Positions 10,757 to 22,194 of a stretch of 64,000 nucleotides of DNA are shown in pieces. The notes below the pieces were generated by a model. The model was not told where the DNA came from and did no database searches. It saw only the letters and a list, made by a program, of their open reading frames with translations. A program made the translations under genes and the position numbers. The first letter of the stretch is position 1. Each line of letters begins with the position of its first letter. Source of the stretch: Desarmillaria ectypa (Eukaryota; Basidiomycota; Agaricomycetes; Agaricales; Physalacriaceae). The stretch lies in contig JAUDYN010000006.1 of NCBI GenBank assembly GCA_030407005.1, positions 186,001 through 250,000 of the forward strand. Reading direction: 5' to 3'.

Positions 10757-12163
10757 ATGGCACCACGTTCCTTCCAACACCTTATTGTCGTTTTCTGTTA
10801 TCTTTTGGCTACGAGTTCGGAGAGCACCTTGGCTTTACCTTTACGCATACGAGGCGATCCAAACACAACAGACGATATCGCCCTTAGCTCTCTCATGACC
10901 TCCTTCTATAGCGCCCTTTCGTCTATCTCTGCTGGACATTCGGAGAGCCTGCAGACTACTGATGTGCTTAGTTCGACTGAAAGTGCTAGTTCTATCACTG
11001 TTATTCCTACTCCAGTACAAGCTATCTCGGCAGCCGAAACTCAGGACTCGCAGACGACGACACCAGACCCTCAAAATGACACTCAGACACTGTCGCTAAC
11101 TCCAACATTGGACGCGCAGGTCGAGCAGCTAACAAGTCTGTCCCCGACGGAATCACCTAGCCAGGATCCAACCGAAGCCGTATCCACTTCCCTGGCATCG
11201 CCTAGCACCTCGAGCGATTTGGACGAAAGCTATGCTGAGTCGCCTAGTCCGAACCCGACGCAAGATGCGGCGAGTAGCATTGATATGTTGTCTAGCTTCT
11301 CCTCGACGGTCCCAACGCCTACTAGCCAAATGGTATTGGTGCCCGGCTCAGTAGTCATCGCAACGTCCATTTCATCGAACGATCAGCAAGTCGATCTTGG
11401 TACAGCTACGTCTCCTACTGCTACTTCCGACCTTTCGTCCCCAGTCCCTGCCGGTCCTTCGCACACACAGACACTGCAGATGCCGGCTGAGCAATATCCT
11501 GTCCCAGTCCGCCAGCTATTCATCATTGGCTCTGCGTTCTTCGGTTTTATTGTTGTAACTCTCCTTGTCTATCTCGCAGTCAGCAGGCCACCCGTCAAAA
11601 AATGGTTAAATGAAGTCCGGGGCGTCAAGGAAGGAAAATGCATCAGGTGGGACTTCGTCGACCGAGATAGCTTGGTAGAAGAGAAGGAGGAGAACAAACG
11701 GCAGTCTTCGTTCAGCTTCAGCGTCACACCGCCAACGCCCGCCGTACCTCCCACAGCTAAGCTGACTCCTGCTGAGAAGTCGCCGTGGTTAACGCTTCCC
11801 TCGCAAACAGTTCCCAGTAACGACACCGCACGATCTTCATTGGGGGTAGCTGATATCAATGGCGGTCTTTCAGGGAGCCGGTGGTCGGCATATTCTTCGG
11901 CGTGCGCATCCTCTGCCCGCTCTTCTTATTCTTCAGGGTCGTGGTACGGTGATGACGAGCCAGTGCCGGAGGTGAGGAAGAGTGCGCCTTTGCTATCGCC
12001 GGAGGAGTTCTTTATGCTTCCGTCGGAGTACTCCGAATCTAGGAATTCGAGACGGTCAAGTGCACCTGTTGACTATCGGGTCAGCAAGATTGTTGGCAAA
12101 GATGTCGATGAAGGAGGAAGGCGGCGATCGAATTCTGTAGGCGTTTTGACGGGTTTATCATGA
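10757..12163 (+). CDS. Ser/Thr-rich single-pass membrane protein (cell-surface, mucin-like)
   Basis: One uninterrupted 468-codon frame. Residues 1-27 look like a secretion signal with a hydrophobic core (LIVVFCYLLA) and a small-residue region before LPLRIRG. Residues about 40-250 are very rich in Ser, Thr and Pro, as in O-glycosylated extracellular stalks. Residues about 253-275 (starting QLFIIGSAFFGF) form one transmembrane helix followed by basic residues, giving an extracellular N-terminus. The roughly 190-residue cytoplasmic tail is charged and then Ser-rich (around SRWSAYSS). This layout resembles fungal wall-stress sensors and related surface proteins, but I see no WSC or other cysteine domain, so the function is open. 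A consensus-like ATG context (accATGg) supports the start. Confidence 0.85.
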   Translation: MAPRSFQHLIVVFCYLLATSSESTLALPLRIRGDPNTTDDIALSSLMTSFYSALSSISAGHSESLQTTDVLSSTESASSITVIPTPVQAISAAETQDSQTTTPDPQNDTQTLSLTPTLDAQVEQLTSLSPTESPSQDPTEAVSTSLASPSTSSDLDESYAESPSPNPTQDAASSIDMLSSFSSTVPTPTSQMVLVPGSVVIATSISSNDQQVDLGTATSPTATSDLSSPVPAGPSHTQTLQMPAEQYPVPVRQLFIIGSAFFGFIVVTLLVYLAVSRPPVKKWLNEVRGVKEGKCIRWDFVDRDSLVEEKEENKRQSSFSFSVTPPTPAVPPTAKLTPAEKSPWLTLPSQTVPSNDTARSSLGVADINGGLSGSRWSAYSSACASSARSSYSSGSWYGDDEPVPEVRKSAPLLSPEEFFMLPSEYSESRNSRRSSAPVDYRVSKIVGKDVDEGGRRRSNSVGVLTGLS

Positions 12164-14084
12164 TAGCCGGCATTCGTCTGTTTGTTTTGGATGTCTTGTT
12201 TAGTGTATCATAGTAAAACCTTAACAGCGTTTCTTCATTCCTACTAATATTGCACGTTATAGCCGTTTAAACTGAACCAGTCCTCGCGATCAAAGTAACT
12301 TGAAGGAACGACGCAAGCGCTAGGCATAAATAGTAGGCTATCATTGACTCGTCAAGCTAATAAAGCCGGTATCCTAGAAGCGTACGTGACTCCGTCAGAA
12401 TAATGGACGATAACTTCAAGTTCCTACAAATTGTGGGGAGCGGCGTTCTCCGACCCTGGACTGTATGATCATGAAGGGCGCACCTAAAAGCCACAAAGAA
12501 AGATCGGCCCATTCGAGAATTCGTTTGGAGTCGTTGGAAGTAATTACCAACAGGACATCCTGGTGACGTGATTCGCACATCTCCGGAGGAGTGGCTACAA
12601 TAAAGTAAGACTTTAAACGAATAGGTAGGTCGAGTTACGTGCCACAATGGCACGCAATTTTTGGTCAAAACTGGTGACGATGGAGGCGGTGGTTATGACT
12701 TCCTTCGAACTGAGGTCGGGAGTGGTGTTCTTATACCCTGGGCTGCGATTATGCGAGGAATCAGCGTCCACAAAGAACAAGATCACTATCGAGAAACTTG
12801 GTCAGAGTTATTCAGAGAAATCACGGGCGGAATGCCCGAGTCAGTTTCCTTATATTTTCCGAGTGGTAACGATGATGAAAATGCCGACCAAGTTTTAGGA
12901 AACGGCTTCTCAAGCTCTGCCAAAAATACGCAGTTATCGCATGGGATGATGAGTTTAGCCTTGGTGGAAGCAGCGTTGGCCTATGCCGAGCTATTATTAT
13001 AATTCACTGCTGGAGCCGGTATGTTTTTAGGTTCGAAAAAACGGACCTAGAACGTGCTCTTTTTGGTGCGTAAAAATAACCCAGAAAACAAGCTTTTTGG
13101 GTTATGTCTTTAGATCCTATTTTACGGACAACATAGTAATGATAGCTAACATTATCCGATCTGAGTCCCACACTACTGAAAATCAGTGTATCCAAGTGTA
13201 TCTCTTCAGGGGTAGGTCCTCTTATGACGGGATGAAAATCCCTGCAACCTTAGCTAATGGACGGGGCTAACGCGGTAGGTGCCGGTCACTCGAAAGCTCC
13301 ACCAAAAAAAAACAAAAAAAAAAAAAGCCGATCAAAATTCACGATGATTGGGTCCCAAAAAGCAGGAGGTACCAATACTATTTTGACTCGCGCAAATTAG
13401 TCGCCGCCCAGCTGTCTACGGAAAATCAGGATATTCGTTGATGATAGCAAGTTGTCAACAAAGCAAAGCATGGTGCGTATTCGCTTTACTGATGGGAGCA
13501 ATTTTGTTGTGATGTTTCATGAATTAAAACTTGAACAAGGAAGGGGGCTTGATAGTCAAATAGCATAGCGATATGTCCTCCGTCACTGCCAGTTTGAATA
13601 ATACATGTCATCACCGTAATTTCTGATAGAATGGGAAATTATACGCCTGTGAATTTTCAGAGGCGAAGTTTAGTGTATAGAAACGACGTACGTATTCTCT
13701 GAGCTCTAATGACTGTCGCTGTAACAAGGTATCGGCGGAGTGTCAGAACGCACTGAGTGGAGTCGGGAGCTCGGCCCGATTCCTTGACTCTGAAATGAAG
13801 CTGACTAAGCATCACAGAATCTTCTCTTGTTACCGCCATTGTTGGCCAGTGTAACGCTGCCTCGGGTCGAACAAATTTCTTCCTTCCCAAAGAATTGGGT
13901 TCATAGGTCATGTGATACGACAACCGTTATCACTGCCCACTGACCTTGGTCTCTAACAGGCGTGACACCTTCCTCGTAACGAGCACGGATTCACCGGAAG
14001 CCTGTTCTAAATTGAAGTAATTCCTCAGGTGCGACCCTGTCCTTACATTGCAATTGCAAAGTTTGACCTATTCTTGCAGTGTTC
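12164..14084. other. Intergenic, with one possible gene fragment
   Basis: A frame at 12661-13002 (113 codons) shows protein-like composition and ends SHGMMSLALVEAALAYAELLL. That ending vaguely recalls the C-terminus of Gfo/Idh-type oxidoreductases, but there is no cofactor domain and I treat it as an unconfirmed fragment. An A-rich simple tract lies at about 13302-13326. The rest holds nothing I can name. Confidence 0.3.
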
Positions 14085-15558
14085 ATGGCGACGCGTCTAC
14101 CACAGGAGCTCATCGACAAAATTCTCGATGACCTAGATGGAGACCCATTCTCGACCATTTCCACGTACAGGTCAATCTCACTGATATGTGGCTATTTTAC
14201 TCCCTCTGCACAGAAGCGCCTGCTCCGGAATATCAAGCTTCTTCGACGATCTTGCAGACAATTCAATGCACTCCTGACTGAATCACCACATGTCGGGCAA
14301 TACGTAAAGAGATTACACGTCTACAGTCATTCCGTTTCTCCCATTACCGCAGAAGTGCTTCGTCGCCTCCCCAATCTTCGTACTCTGAAAATCGACAGTG
14401 ATGGACTGTCATCTGTCGCGGATCACCTGCATACCGGCCTGAGCAGTGTGAGGTGCCTGGATCTGTCACTCATGCAACTGAGAGACGTCTCGACACTGCT
14501 CAAGGCCATCTCACTGTTTCCCTCGCTGGAACTCCTCAGATTGGAAAGGGTCGGCTTGCAGGACAACCGCCCTAAAGAGCAAGCACCGAGGCTGTCTGCA
14601 GGGTCGCGCTGGGAATGGCGATACCTCATTTCCCTGAGTATCTTCAACCATCCTCCTATTGATTTTGATTTTGTAGATGATGATCTCCCGGTTGATCGCA
14701 ATAATGAGGATCCCAATGCCCAGATTGCGTTTGAGCCTCCGACGGAGTGGAAGATGCCGTCGCTGCAGGCGCTGCAGATACGCGTTGATGATAATATCGT
14801 GCAGTCGATATTGTTGAATAACCTTAGTGGTGCGACCCCTGCGGCGCAGTTGGGCAAGTTGCGTGCTCTTAGGGTGACTGCGTCGGCTTTGTCGTCGTTT
14901 GAGGTCATCCAACGGCTTTTGGATAAGGTGCCTACAACTTTGGAGGAGCTGGTGATGTTTACTCATGCATTGCCGTATAGTGAGTTGTAGGCTCACTTTG
15001 CATCATTCATTGCTTACGGATTGGTTCATTTAGCGGCGCGACATATCGATATGAGCAAGCTTACGAAACTCAGGTCTCTGTACCTACAAGTGTGGATGAA
15101 ATACCCTCGCTCTTCGACGCCCACGCAAGATGAATACTTTTCATGGCTTGTCAACATGTTCGCCACCATGCCAGACTGCGTCCAAGATGTGTACATGAAC
15201 GTCATTTTCGGAACCCAACAAGAGGATTTTCCGTTGAACGTATGGACCAATCTTGGCAAAATCTTCGCCCAGCAACGCCGTAAGACAAATCTGCATGTGG
15301 TGTTTGGAGATAAGGAGCTGGAAAACTATGCTCATTATTTTCCGAGTCAGACGTATTTCGAAAAGTCGATGAATAGGTGTCTGGGCTCGTTGAAGGGGCA
15401 GGGACGTCTGCAGATCTGGACTGCACAGGAATTTATGTATCGCGAGAAAGGTGTGTACATTCTTTTGAAGTAGTATGTTCTTTGCTTATGGTCGAGATGT
15501 TCTAGGCACTAAGAATTTCGCCGTGTTTGTTACGCCGGAGTTGATCTTGTCTGCGTGA
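14085..15558 (+). CDS. F-box-like / leucine-rich protein, three exons
   Basis: Exons 14085-14979, 15034-15450 and 15506-15558 join in frame to 454 codons. The introns (54 and 55 nt) have good GT...TTAG/CTAG borders. The N-terminus (LPQELIDKILDDL) is the degenerate F-box start common in basidiomycete families. It is followed by repeated hydrophobic leucine-rich segments (RCLDLSLMQL, LELLRLERVG) typical of the substrate-binding half. F-box proteins link substrates to SCF ubiquitin ligases through Skp1. Without the second intron the protein would be 13 residues different at its end (stop at 15471), so the exact C-terminus is uncertain. All exons are open and it looks functional. Confidence 0.8.
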
Positions 15559-15929
15559 ATGTCGGGATAGAAATTTTTGGGTATTATGGTTACGGCTTTA
15601 CAGCTGTCGGGATACTCCGTTGTTTGTCATTTTCCGTGGATGGGACAACCAATTCAGTATTTATACCTCTTTCAATGGAAGACCTATCTATTCATGTATC
15701 AGTTATGCATAACGTTAATACACCTTTTCGCGAATGGGGTACTGGACGGCAAGTCGATACTACGCATGTTAATCGCTCCAAAATCGCTCAGTGAGCTACC
15801 GTTAGGGTTAGGGTCGGAAGGCGGGCAGTAAATTTCAATCTCCGCCCGGTGTATCTCTTCCCGCTACGACGTGATACCGATGTTTTTCCATTTTTATTAG
15901 CGGGCGCAATGCTTCAGGAATTAACACAT

Positions 15930-16531
15930 ATGGACCGTATAACGCAACTTCAGGAAGAAATTGAACAGGTACTCGCCTCGCCTAGTCCAAGTAAATCACT
16001 GACGTGGACCAATACCTCTCCAAGCTCCTCATTATCATATCGGACAGCCTTGCATACCTCACCTCTCGGTCGAATTTTCTTCAAGTTAGCGCAGCTGCTC
16101 CTGTCACAAGGTCGAGAAACCCGGAGAAGTACAATGTCGTAGCGATCCTTGAAGGTGCGGAGGGCGTTTGCTACGACTCTGCCCTGCTCGTTCTCATCCA
16201 AACTTCAGGCAATAAGCTGGAGCTTGTTACACATCTGGTGGCGAAATCGAAGCAAGTTGAATATCTCATGCAGTCTCTGCCACAGCCGGAGGAAGAGGAG
16301 GATCAGGTACGCGGTCGGCGCTCTGCCTCCATCCGCGAGGGGATTGCAAAGACTTGAAGAAGAAATGAGCGTGGCCGATGCTGAATACGCCGGCGCTCTG
16401 AAGAGGATAAGTATGTTTTCCTTACGCCCTTGTTTCCCCCCCGCTCACTGTCTCCAACAGAGAGCCTCCATGCACAGGTGTCAGAACTTTTCAGGACGAT
16501 ACTTTCCAACAATCATGGTCTTGTTCGATGA
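15930..16531 (+). CDS. MED21: Mediator of RNA polymerase II transcription subunit 21
   Basis: Exons 15930-15968, 16025-16154, 16209-16306, about 16335-16410 and 16461-16531 give the canonical small Mediator subunit. It begins MDRITQLQEEIEQ, continues with SDSLAYLTSRSNFLQ, NPEKY and SKQVEYLMQSLP, has a coiled-coil LEEEM segment and ends in FRTILSNNHGLVR. The length, about 140 residues, is normal. MED21 (Srb7) sits in the Mediator middle module, pairs with MED7 and is essential in yeast. Introns 1, 2 and 4 are clean (56, 54 and 50 nt). The third junction is odd: the donor after 16306 is in phase 0, but no AG acceptor near 16335-16340 restores the LEEEM frame, so about one base seems out of register. 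Assembly error, an unusual splice site or real damage are all possible. Confidence 0.85.
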
Positions 16532-19500
16532 TTTCGTTCCCTGATAGCTGGCGGCTATGCGGTTTAGTCATGTCGAAACGAACCAGGAGGCGCCTAGCTC
16601 ACTCGGGTGATGACGCAAATCTACTTCACTGAGGTAACGTCTTGTCGTTCCCTGCGTGCCTGTACTGTGAGCTAATGGCTGTTATTCAGTGGCCAGGCTC
16701 GTTATTTGCCGATGCTGGCGGTACCGTGCTTCTATTGACGTATGTACGGTCATTCAACACGGAGAGAGAGCGGGAAATGTTTACCGACGTCGTGACTTGC
16801 CTTCAATCGACTATGAATGTCAATCTTGCTACCTGCTTGCCGAATGGTTAAGCGATGTCAGTGCCTTGTCGATACGACGGTGAAAGATCCTACGTCTACC
16901 AGCCGATTTGAACAGTACGGATCTGATGGCGGCTCCGCTCTGTGCGCGCTCAATAACCCGAGCAAGTTGTCGCCGGTGATCTACTGCGACGTGGATGGCG
17001 TTAGAGTAGCAGACCGCTCAATCACCTCTGTGGCCTTACATCCGTTGCTCCGCTGTAGCGGCACCGATGAGATGTCAATCGTTGGACCCACCATTATCAT
17101 CCGCAGCCATATTGAACGATCTTCAGGAATCTTTCGTTACAACGCCGCGTAAAACCTGACTGCCCTTAATTGAACGAGCCCGTCGCGCTGGAACTGTACG
17201 ACAACGCAGCTAGGCGATACAGGGTTCTTGCGCTCCTTTGGGTACGTTTCCTTGCTCGTGATTTCCTCTCACCACTAATGTATTGTCACCAGCTTGCATC
17301 TAGTCTAAACGACCAGGTAGCCAAATTTTTGGGATAATAGCCATCGAGGAAGGTGGGCCATACTCTTTTAACCGTCTTCTCTTTTCTTTCTGATTCTTTC
17401 AAACCAGATCATGCGTCCATAGCTAGATCGCGCCGTATCTGCCTAGTGCCATATCGAGCGTCCTTGCCGCCTTTCTAGCATTATTACATAGTCTGTCGGT
17501 GCGCCAGGCTGCTGATGAAGGTCTTGCGCGCTAATGCCTGGGCCAACGTTAATGCCTGGCTCGGTTTGTTCACAACTCAACGTAAATTCATTCTCCCGTC
17601 TCACCAATTTCGAAACATTTTTTAAATTATCATATGCTAAGACGTGATCCATTTGAATATTTGTTCAGTGATATTACATACCAGCCTCCAGGTACAACGC
17701 GTGGTGCTGGTTGGCTCCATGGCGGGGGATGCATCGAACATGACTAGTTTTTGTGCCTGCGGAACTGCTTAATACCCCATAATGCTTGAGTATAGAGTGA
17801 GCTCTGACTTGTTTGTTAATGATCATTCCTCTGATTCATCTGCTTCTAGTGATTGGTCCACTTCAGCGACTATCTCCGGACTATATGACGAGTGGTGCCT
17901 TCGCTTCTGCGTCTTCAGCTACGCGAAGACGCACGACATTCAATTTCGATGGACGGCGGCGCTTTATCTGCTACCCATTGGACCTTTTCTCCGAAGAGAT
18001 GTACCCCTCGTACTTGTTGCTTACTGCTGCCCTCAATGTACTCTAAGCGACCTCGGGAATCAATGTGCACGCGGGACCCCCCTATTCACTCACCGGTCGA
18101 CTTTTTGAACCGTCGCCCGGCGAGCTATTTGCTTGCTCTCGCATCGCATTTCTTACTAACGTGCTTCCAGCATACACGTTAGTGATATTTTCACCCTCGA
18201 CTAGGCGGCATCACTCAAGAAGTCTTCCTCCTTCCATCGACCTGATTTCGGTCCCGCAGGTCCGTACTGAGCCGCTAGCTCTCCCAGTTGAGCGTACACG
18301 AGGAATGATCACCTAAGTATGGCGTATCATCCGCTCCTCGCATTGTCATTCCCTTCGCGCGAGAAGCCGTTCATCTTCTAACGCGGCTACCTACTCTTAT
18401 TCGCTCTCTTCTCATCCAAAGAACGAGTATGCCGGAACCATTCTTCGCTCCTAGTCAGACGGACCTCCTCTTACAGGAGCGCAGGCGCCGCCCAAGAAGA
18501 TGGCTTCGCCTTTTGGTCGCTCTCGCTTGGACCGCACCCCACTTTGAGACGCCGTCGTGTGAAGTGTTTCACATGGCCCTCTTGGCCACTCGCTGCGCAG
18601 AACGCCAGGGCGTACTGATTGATATTCAGCACTCAAAGCCATTTCTGATTTGTCTTACCGTTTCCTATTCTTATGAGGGTATCACGTTGTCTTGCATCAC
18701 TCGCTGTGCGGCACAGTCGTCATCGTGGGTCCTCACAATGATTCCCGGGACCCTGCCTATCACAAAATAGCTTCACCTGTTCATTATGGGCCTCCGTTAC
18801 TTCTATCGATCCGCCAAGCCAGCTTCCTGATCCGGATGGCGATGGTCGTGCCATGCGGGTTGCTATAAGCCTCGTGTTGCCGAAATGATGTTTTTGGGGC
18901 ATGTTTTCTTTGTACACGCGGCTTACTGTGACGGAGTTCAGGAAGATAACGCGACATTCGACGTTCTTCCTTCGCATAAGTCGGTTCCTGGTCCGGTGGC
19001 CTTTAGGTGAAGACTCTTTCTCTCCGCTTGTCATATCCGCGAAGCCTGAAGCTCAAATCCTCGTTTCTTTCAGGTTTTATGGCATACACTAGGTAATTAT
19101 TAGGTTGGGATATAATTGCCATAAATATTTCAACGTGTGCCAGAGATCTTGCTGATGCTCGTCGGCAATCAAATTCGGATGACCCTGGTGAATATACGTG
19201 TAAGTGTTTTCTAGGGCTCACTTCTTCTACCATGATTAGTCACGTATCGCCCAAGGTACTGTTAATAATTTTTTCTGATATATTCTGAATACGAGCACCG
19301 TGATGCTTCGGACTCCGGACCGACAGACTTGTAGTTTGAAATTACCTCTCTTACCTGCCGCGTCTTCCCATCGTCGGTGTAAATCAGAAGGCAGCCGTTC
19401 CCTCTGTCTGAACTCGAAGAGGAAAGGCTTGTGTCGCGCAGAAGTGGCGATGATCGCAGGGAATAACGGAGATGTGGCTTGGAAAAGTGATTACATCGTT

Positions 19501-21539
19501 TACTTCCTGCAGCCGTAACTTGTTTGTTTCGTCATCTTGACGCGTAATGATCGACTGATCACCTGTACAGTCCCTTCGACCGCGTCGTGCTCAGAATTCT
19601 TGACAGTGTTGTGAAGGATAAATCTAGAGCTTTCCAAATACACCTCTATATCGCCTCAAACATACATGTGCACCATCTATTTCAGTTTTCAGAGTTCCCG
19701 TTCCTGGTAATCTATCACCGCTATCAGTGTGCCCCTTACAGTTCTTTTCTGGGTGGCCGACGCTTGAAGCCATCACGTACTATGCACACCATCTGTACCT
19801 CGACGCAGATGAGCGCAGGGTTAAACAGGAAATCAGACCAGACGAGCGTCGGGGTGTGTGCGCAAGGTTTCATCCCGATATGTAGACTTCTTGTACCTGA
19901 CTAGGTCGATAGAGCGTTGAGGGGACGAAACTGGAGGATTAGGTGATAATAATAGTGTCCTTGTGTTTCTTTCTAGACGCGGCGCAGACTAAAGTAGCTT
20001 GGATACGACAGTCATTCGTGACTCAATAGCAGTGCTTGTGCACATGTACATTGTGCTGAGGCTGTACTCCATACAGTTGCTTGCCAAGTCTCGCAAATTT
20101 CATCCTTGGGACCGTGCCTTATATCACCATCCTCAAGTGGGTAAGTTTTCATGTACAAAAGATCTTCTGTTCGGACCGGTGGTTTTTGTTCTGGGGGATC
20201 TTTTCCCCTTCATTTAATTTCCCACTCAAGTTCGAAGATCACTGATGACTTGTTGAGCCTGCTCACAATATTCAATGACGATTGCAACTTTACCGAAACT
20301 CAGCAGGGTCGCCGAGTTCTGTGTGTGTTCGAGTCAGAGGATGCTTGACGAAGAGATCAACAATGCTTCGTTGGCCACTCATCCTCCTACAAGTCTTCAC
20401 CGCCGACGCGCCAGAATACTTAACACACCATTCACGACTTCAGGTCATGAATTGGCTCGGTCGGTCTCCCTCTTCCCCAGAGTCACCTATGCAAATTCGG
20501 CTAACCAATGATGTACTACTATTACATGCAGCGTAACGTTGACGCCCTGATATCTCGGATCGATATCAGGTACATGGTTTCATTTCTCACAAGGAGCTGG
20601 ACCTCCTACAGCTTGTTAACCGAGTTGTCGCCCATACCTTGGTAACAGAGGGCACGGGCTAGCACGGGGAAGTATTTTCACGATTTCATAACAATAGTAT
20701 GGCTGAGTCCACCCCGAGAGCAATTTTTATTCGCGGACTCATCTATCTCCGTGTTTTTCTCATCACCTTTTCCACGATATTGCGGTTATCAGTATATTTC
20801 ATTGAACTCAGCGGTCTGCAAAGTCTATGACCGAGTCGCTACCTCTGCTTCCAGTCTTAGTCGAGTTCAGGAAACGCAATAAAACCACCGACCAATCTTG
20901 GCAATGTTTCGGAAACACTATTATAGTCGCGAACAGACAAGCTGAAGAGGCAATAGCATCTAGCCAAAGTAGTACTATGATGACAAGTGGAATGTTGCTT
21001 TGCTCTGTTCGTGCACATTAAGCAAGTCCACAGCGTGGCACTATCCCGAGGGCGCAGCCCGATGGAATGATCGAGGCTTGGAAGATTGGCAATGCGCGCC
21101 GGAGAATGGCCGCCACTGACGGCATTAGTACCCCCAGAATCATTGGCTCCGCGGCTTTGCGGCAAATCCCTACGCAGGCTGGGGAGAAATGATGAGGGAG
21201 AAAAGTAGGCCGATGACTAGAGGACGATTTGATGAAAAGCAATTCACGCCATGATAATTCTATAATTCGTTTGTATTCGTATCGGATTTCTACAACATGA
21301 TTCTTGGACAAAACTGGGGGGGAATGGAACGCATAATGGTCCACCGGGGATGTTACAGAAGTAAAAGTACATTGGGTCGTCAACAGACGTGAGCAACGTT
21401 TAAAGGGCATGTTGTAGGGTATAGACTTGATGAAATGGTATTGAGTTTGACAGTCTGGTGCTCAAGTCAGTTTAAACAAACTTGATGAGGAAAAGATCAA
21501 CATACCTGGGTATCGGTGCTTAACAAGGCTCCGTTCCAT
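16532..21539. other. 5-kb stretch with no gene I can recognise
   Basis: CpG content is normal and there are many short open frames, but none carries a motif I can name and I cannot chain them with splice sites into a convincing gene. A small ATG frame at 16571 directly follows MED21 and ends just before a possible donor at 16634. Plus-strand frames at 17813-18046, 18429-18770 and 19587-19904 have some hydrophobic segments. This could be heavily decayed genes or many-exon genes of unfamiliar families. Confidence 0.3.
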
Positions 21540-22194
21540 CTAATGATGGACAGGCGAACGCTTCCGTGAAAACACCCTTCGAAGCCAACGGGGAGCCCAT
21601 TTCTGGCTTCGACATGAGAAACTTGATGGAGAGCGCGTGAAGAATTGGTGATTGTTTCGTAAAGACATAAACGACTCTGAAGCACAGGTTAGATTATATC
21701 TGGGGCTTTAGAAGTATTGCTTACCATCGGCTTCATTCGAGTCGCTGAATCGGCTACCCCCACAATGCCCTCGTTCCGAGCAGGTATCTAGGAGAGGTGG
21801 TGTAAGTTAAATCAGAAGTGACACGATACAAGAAACTCACCATCCATGCTCGTGCATTGGCTCAACTTGGACTTCTGGTAGCTACCGGTGGAACGCTCGA
21901 TAGTCTTTGGTCGGCGAGGGCGAGGTGTCTCTCCTTCGTCATGCATGAGCAAAAAGCTCCTCTGGCCTTCTTCTCTGTTCTGGTTCCAGAGGGTGAGGTC
22001 TGCTACGCATGAGCACCAGTCAATACGACACGAAGTAAGTACTTACTGTAATAGGAACCGGTATGCATCGTTGAAGAGAACGGATCTGATGTAGCATTGC
22101 CTGAGTTGTTCAAGGCTGGGACTTCCGTCTGGTATGGGTCGAAGTTAACGCGGAAGCTGGAGGGAGGAGCTCCTGAGCGACGAGGACTAGGCAT
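21540..22194 (-). CDS. Four-exon hypothetical protein (169 aa)
   Basis: On the minus strand, exons 22194-22047, 22002-21841, 21787-21725 and 21676-21540 are joined by introns of 44, 53 and 48 nt. All have standard borders (gtaagt, gtgagt, gtaagc; ...tag, ...tag, ...cag) and all are in phase 1, giving one 170-codon frame. The product begins MPSPRRSGAPPSS and is hydrophilic and rich in Ser, Arg and Asn. It has no signal peptide, membrane segment or recognised domain, and a basic C-terminus (RRVFSRKRSP). The consistency of three intron phases is good evidence that it is or was translated. I do not recognise the family; a small nuclear or regulatory protein would fit the composition, but that is a guess. 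Confidence 0.6.

Noticed and set aside
12661..13002. Gfo/Idh-type oxidoreductase
   Set aside because: Only a weak likeness at the C-terminal end; no nucleotide-binding motif or neighbouring exons.
14423..14996. Two 161-codon minus-strand frames within the F-box gene
   Set aside because: Shadows of the plus-strand F-box coding sequence.
15801..15813. GTTAGGGTTAGGG, resembling fungal telomere repeats
   Set aside because: Only two units; too short to indicate a telomere or an interstitial telomeric array.
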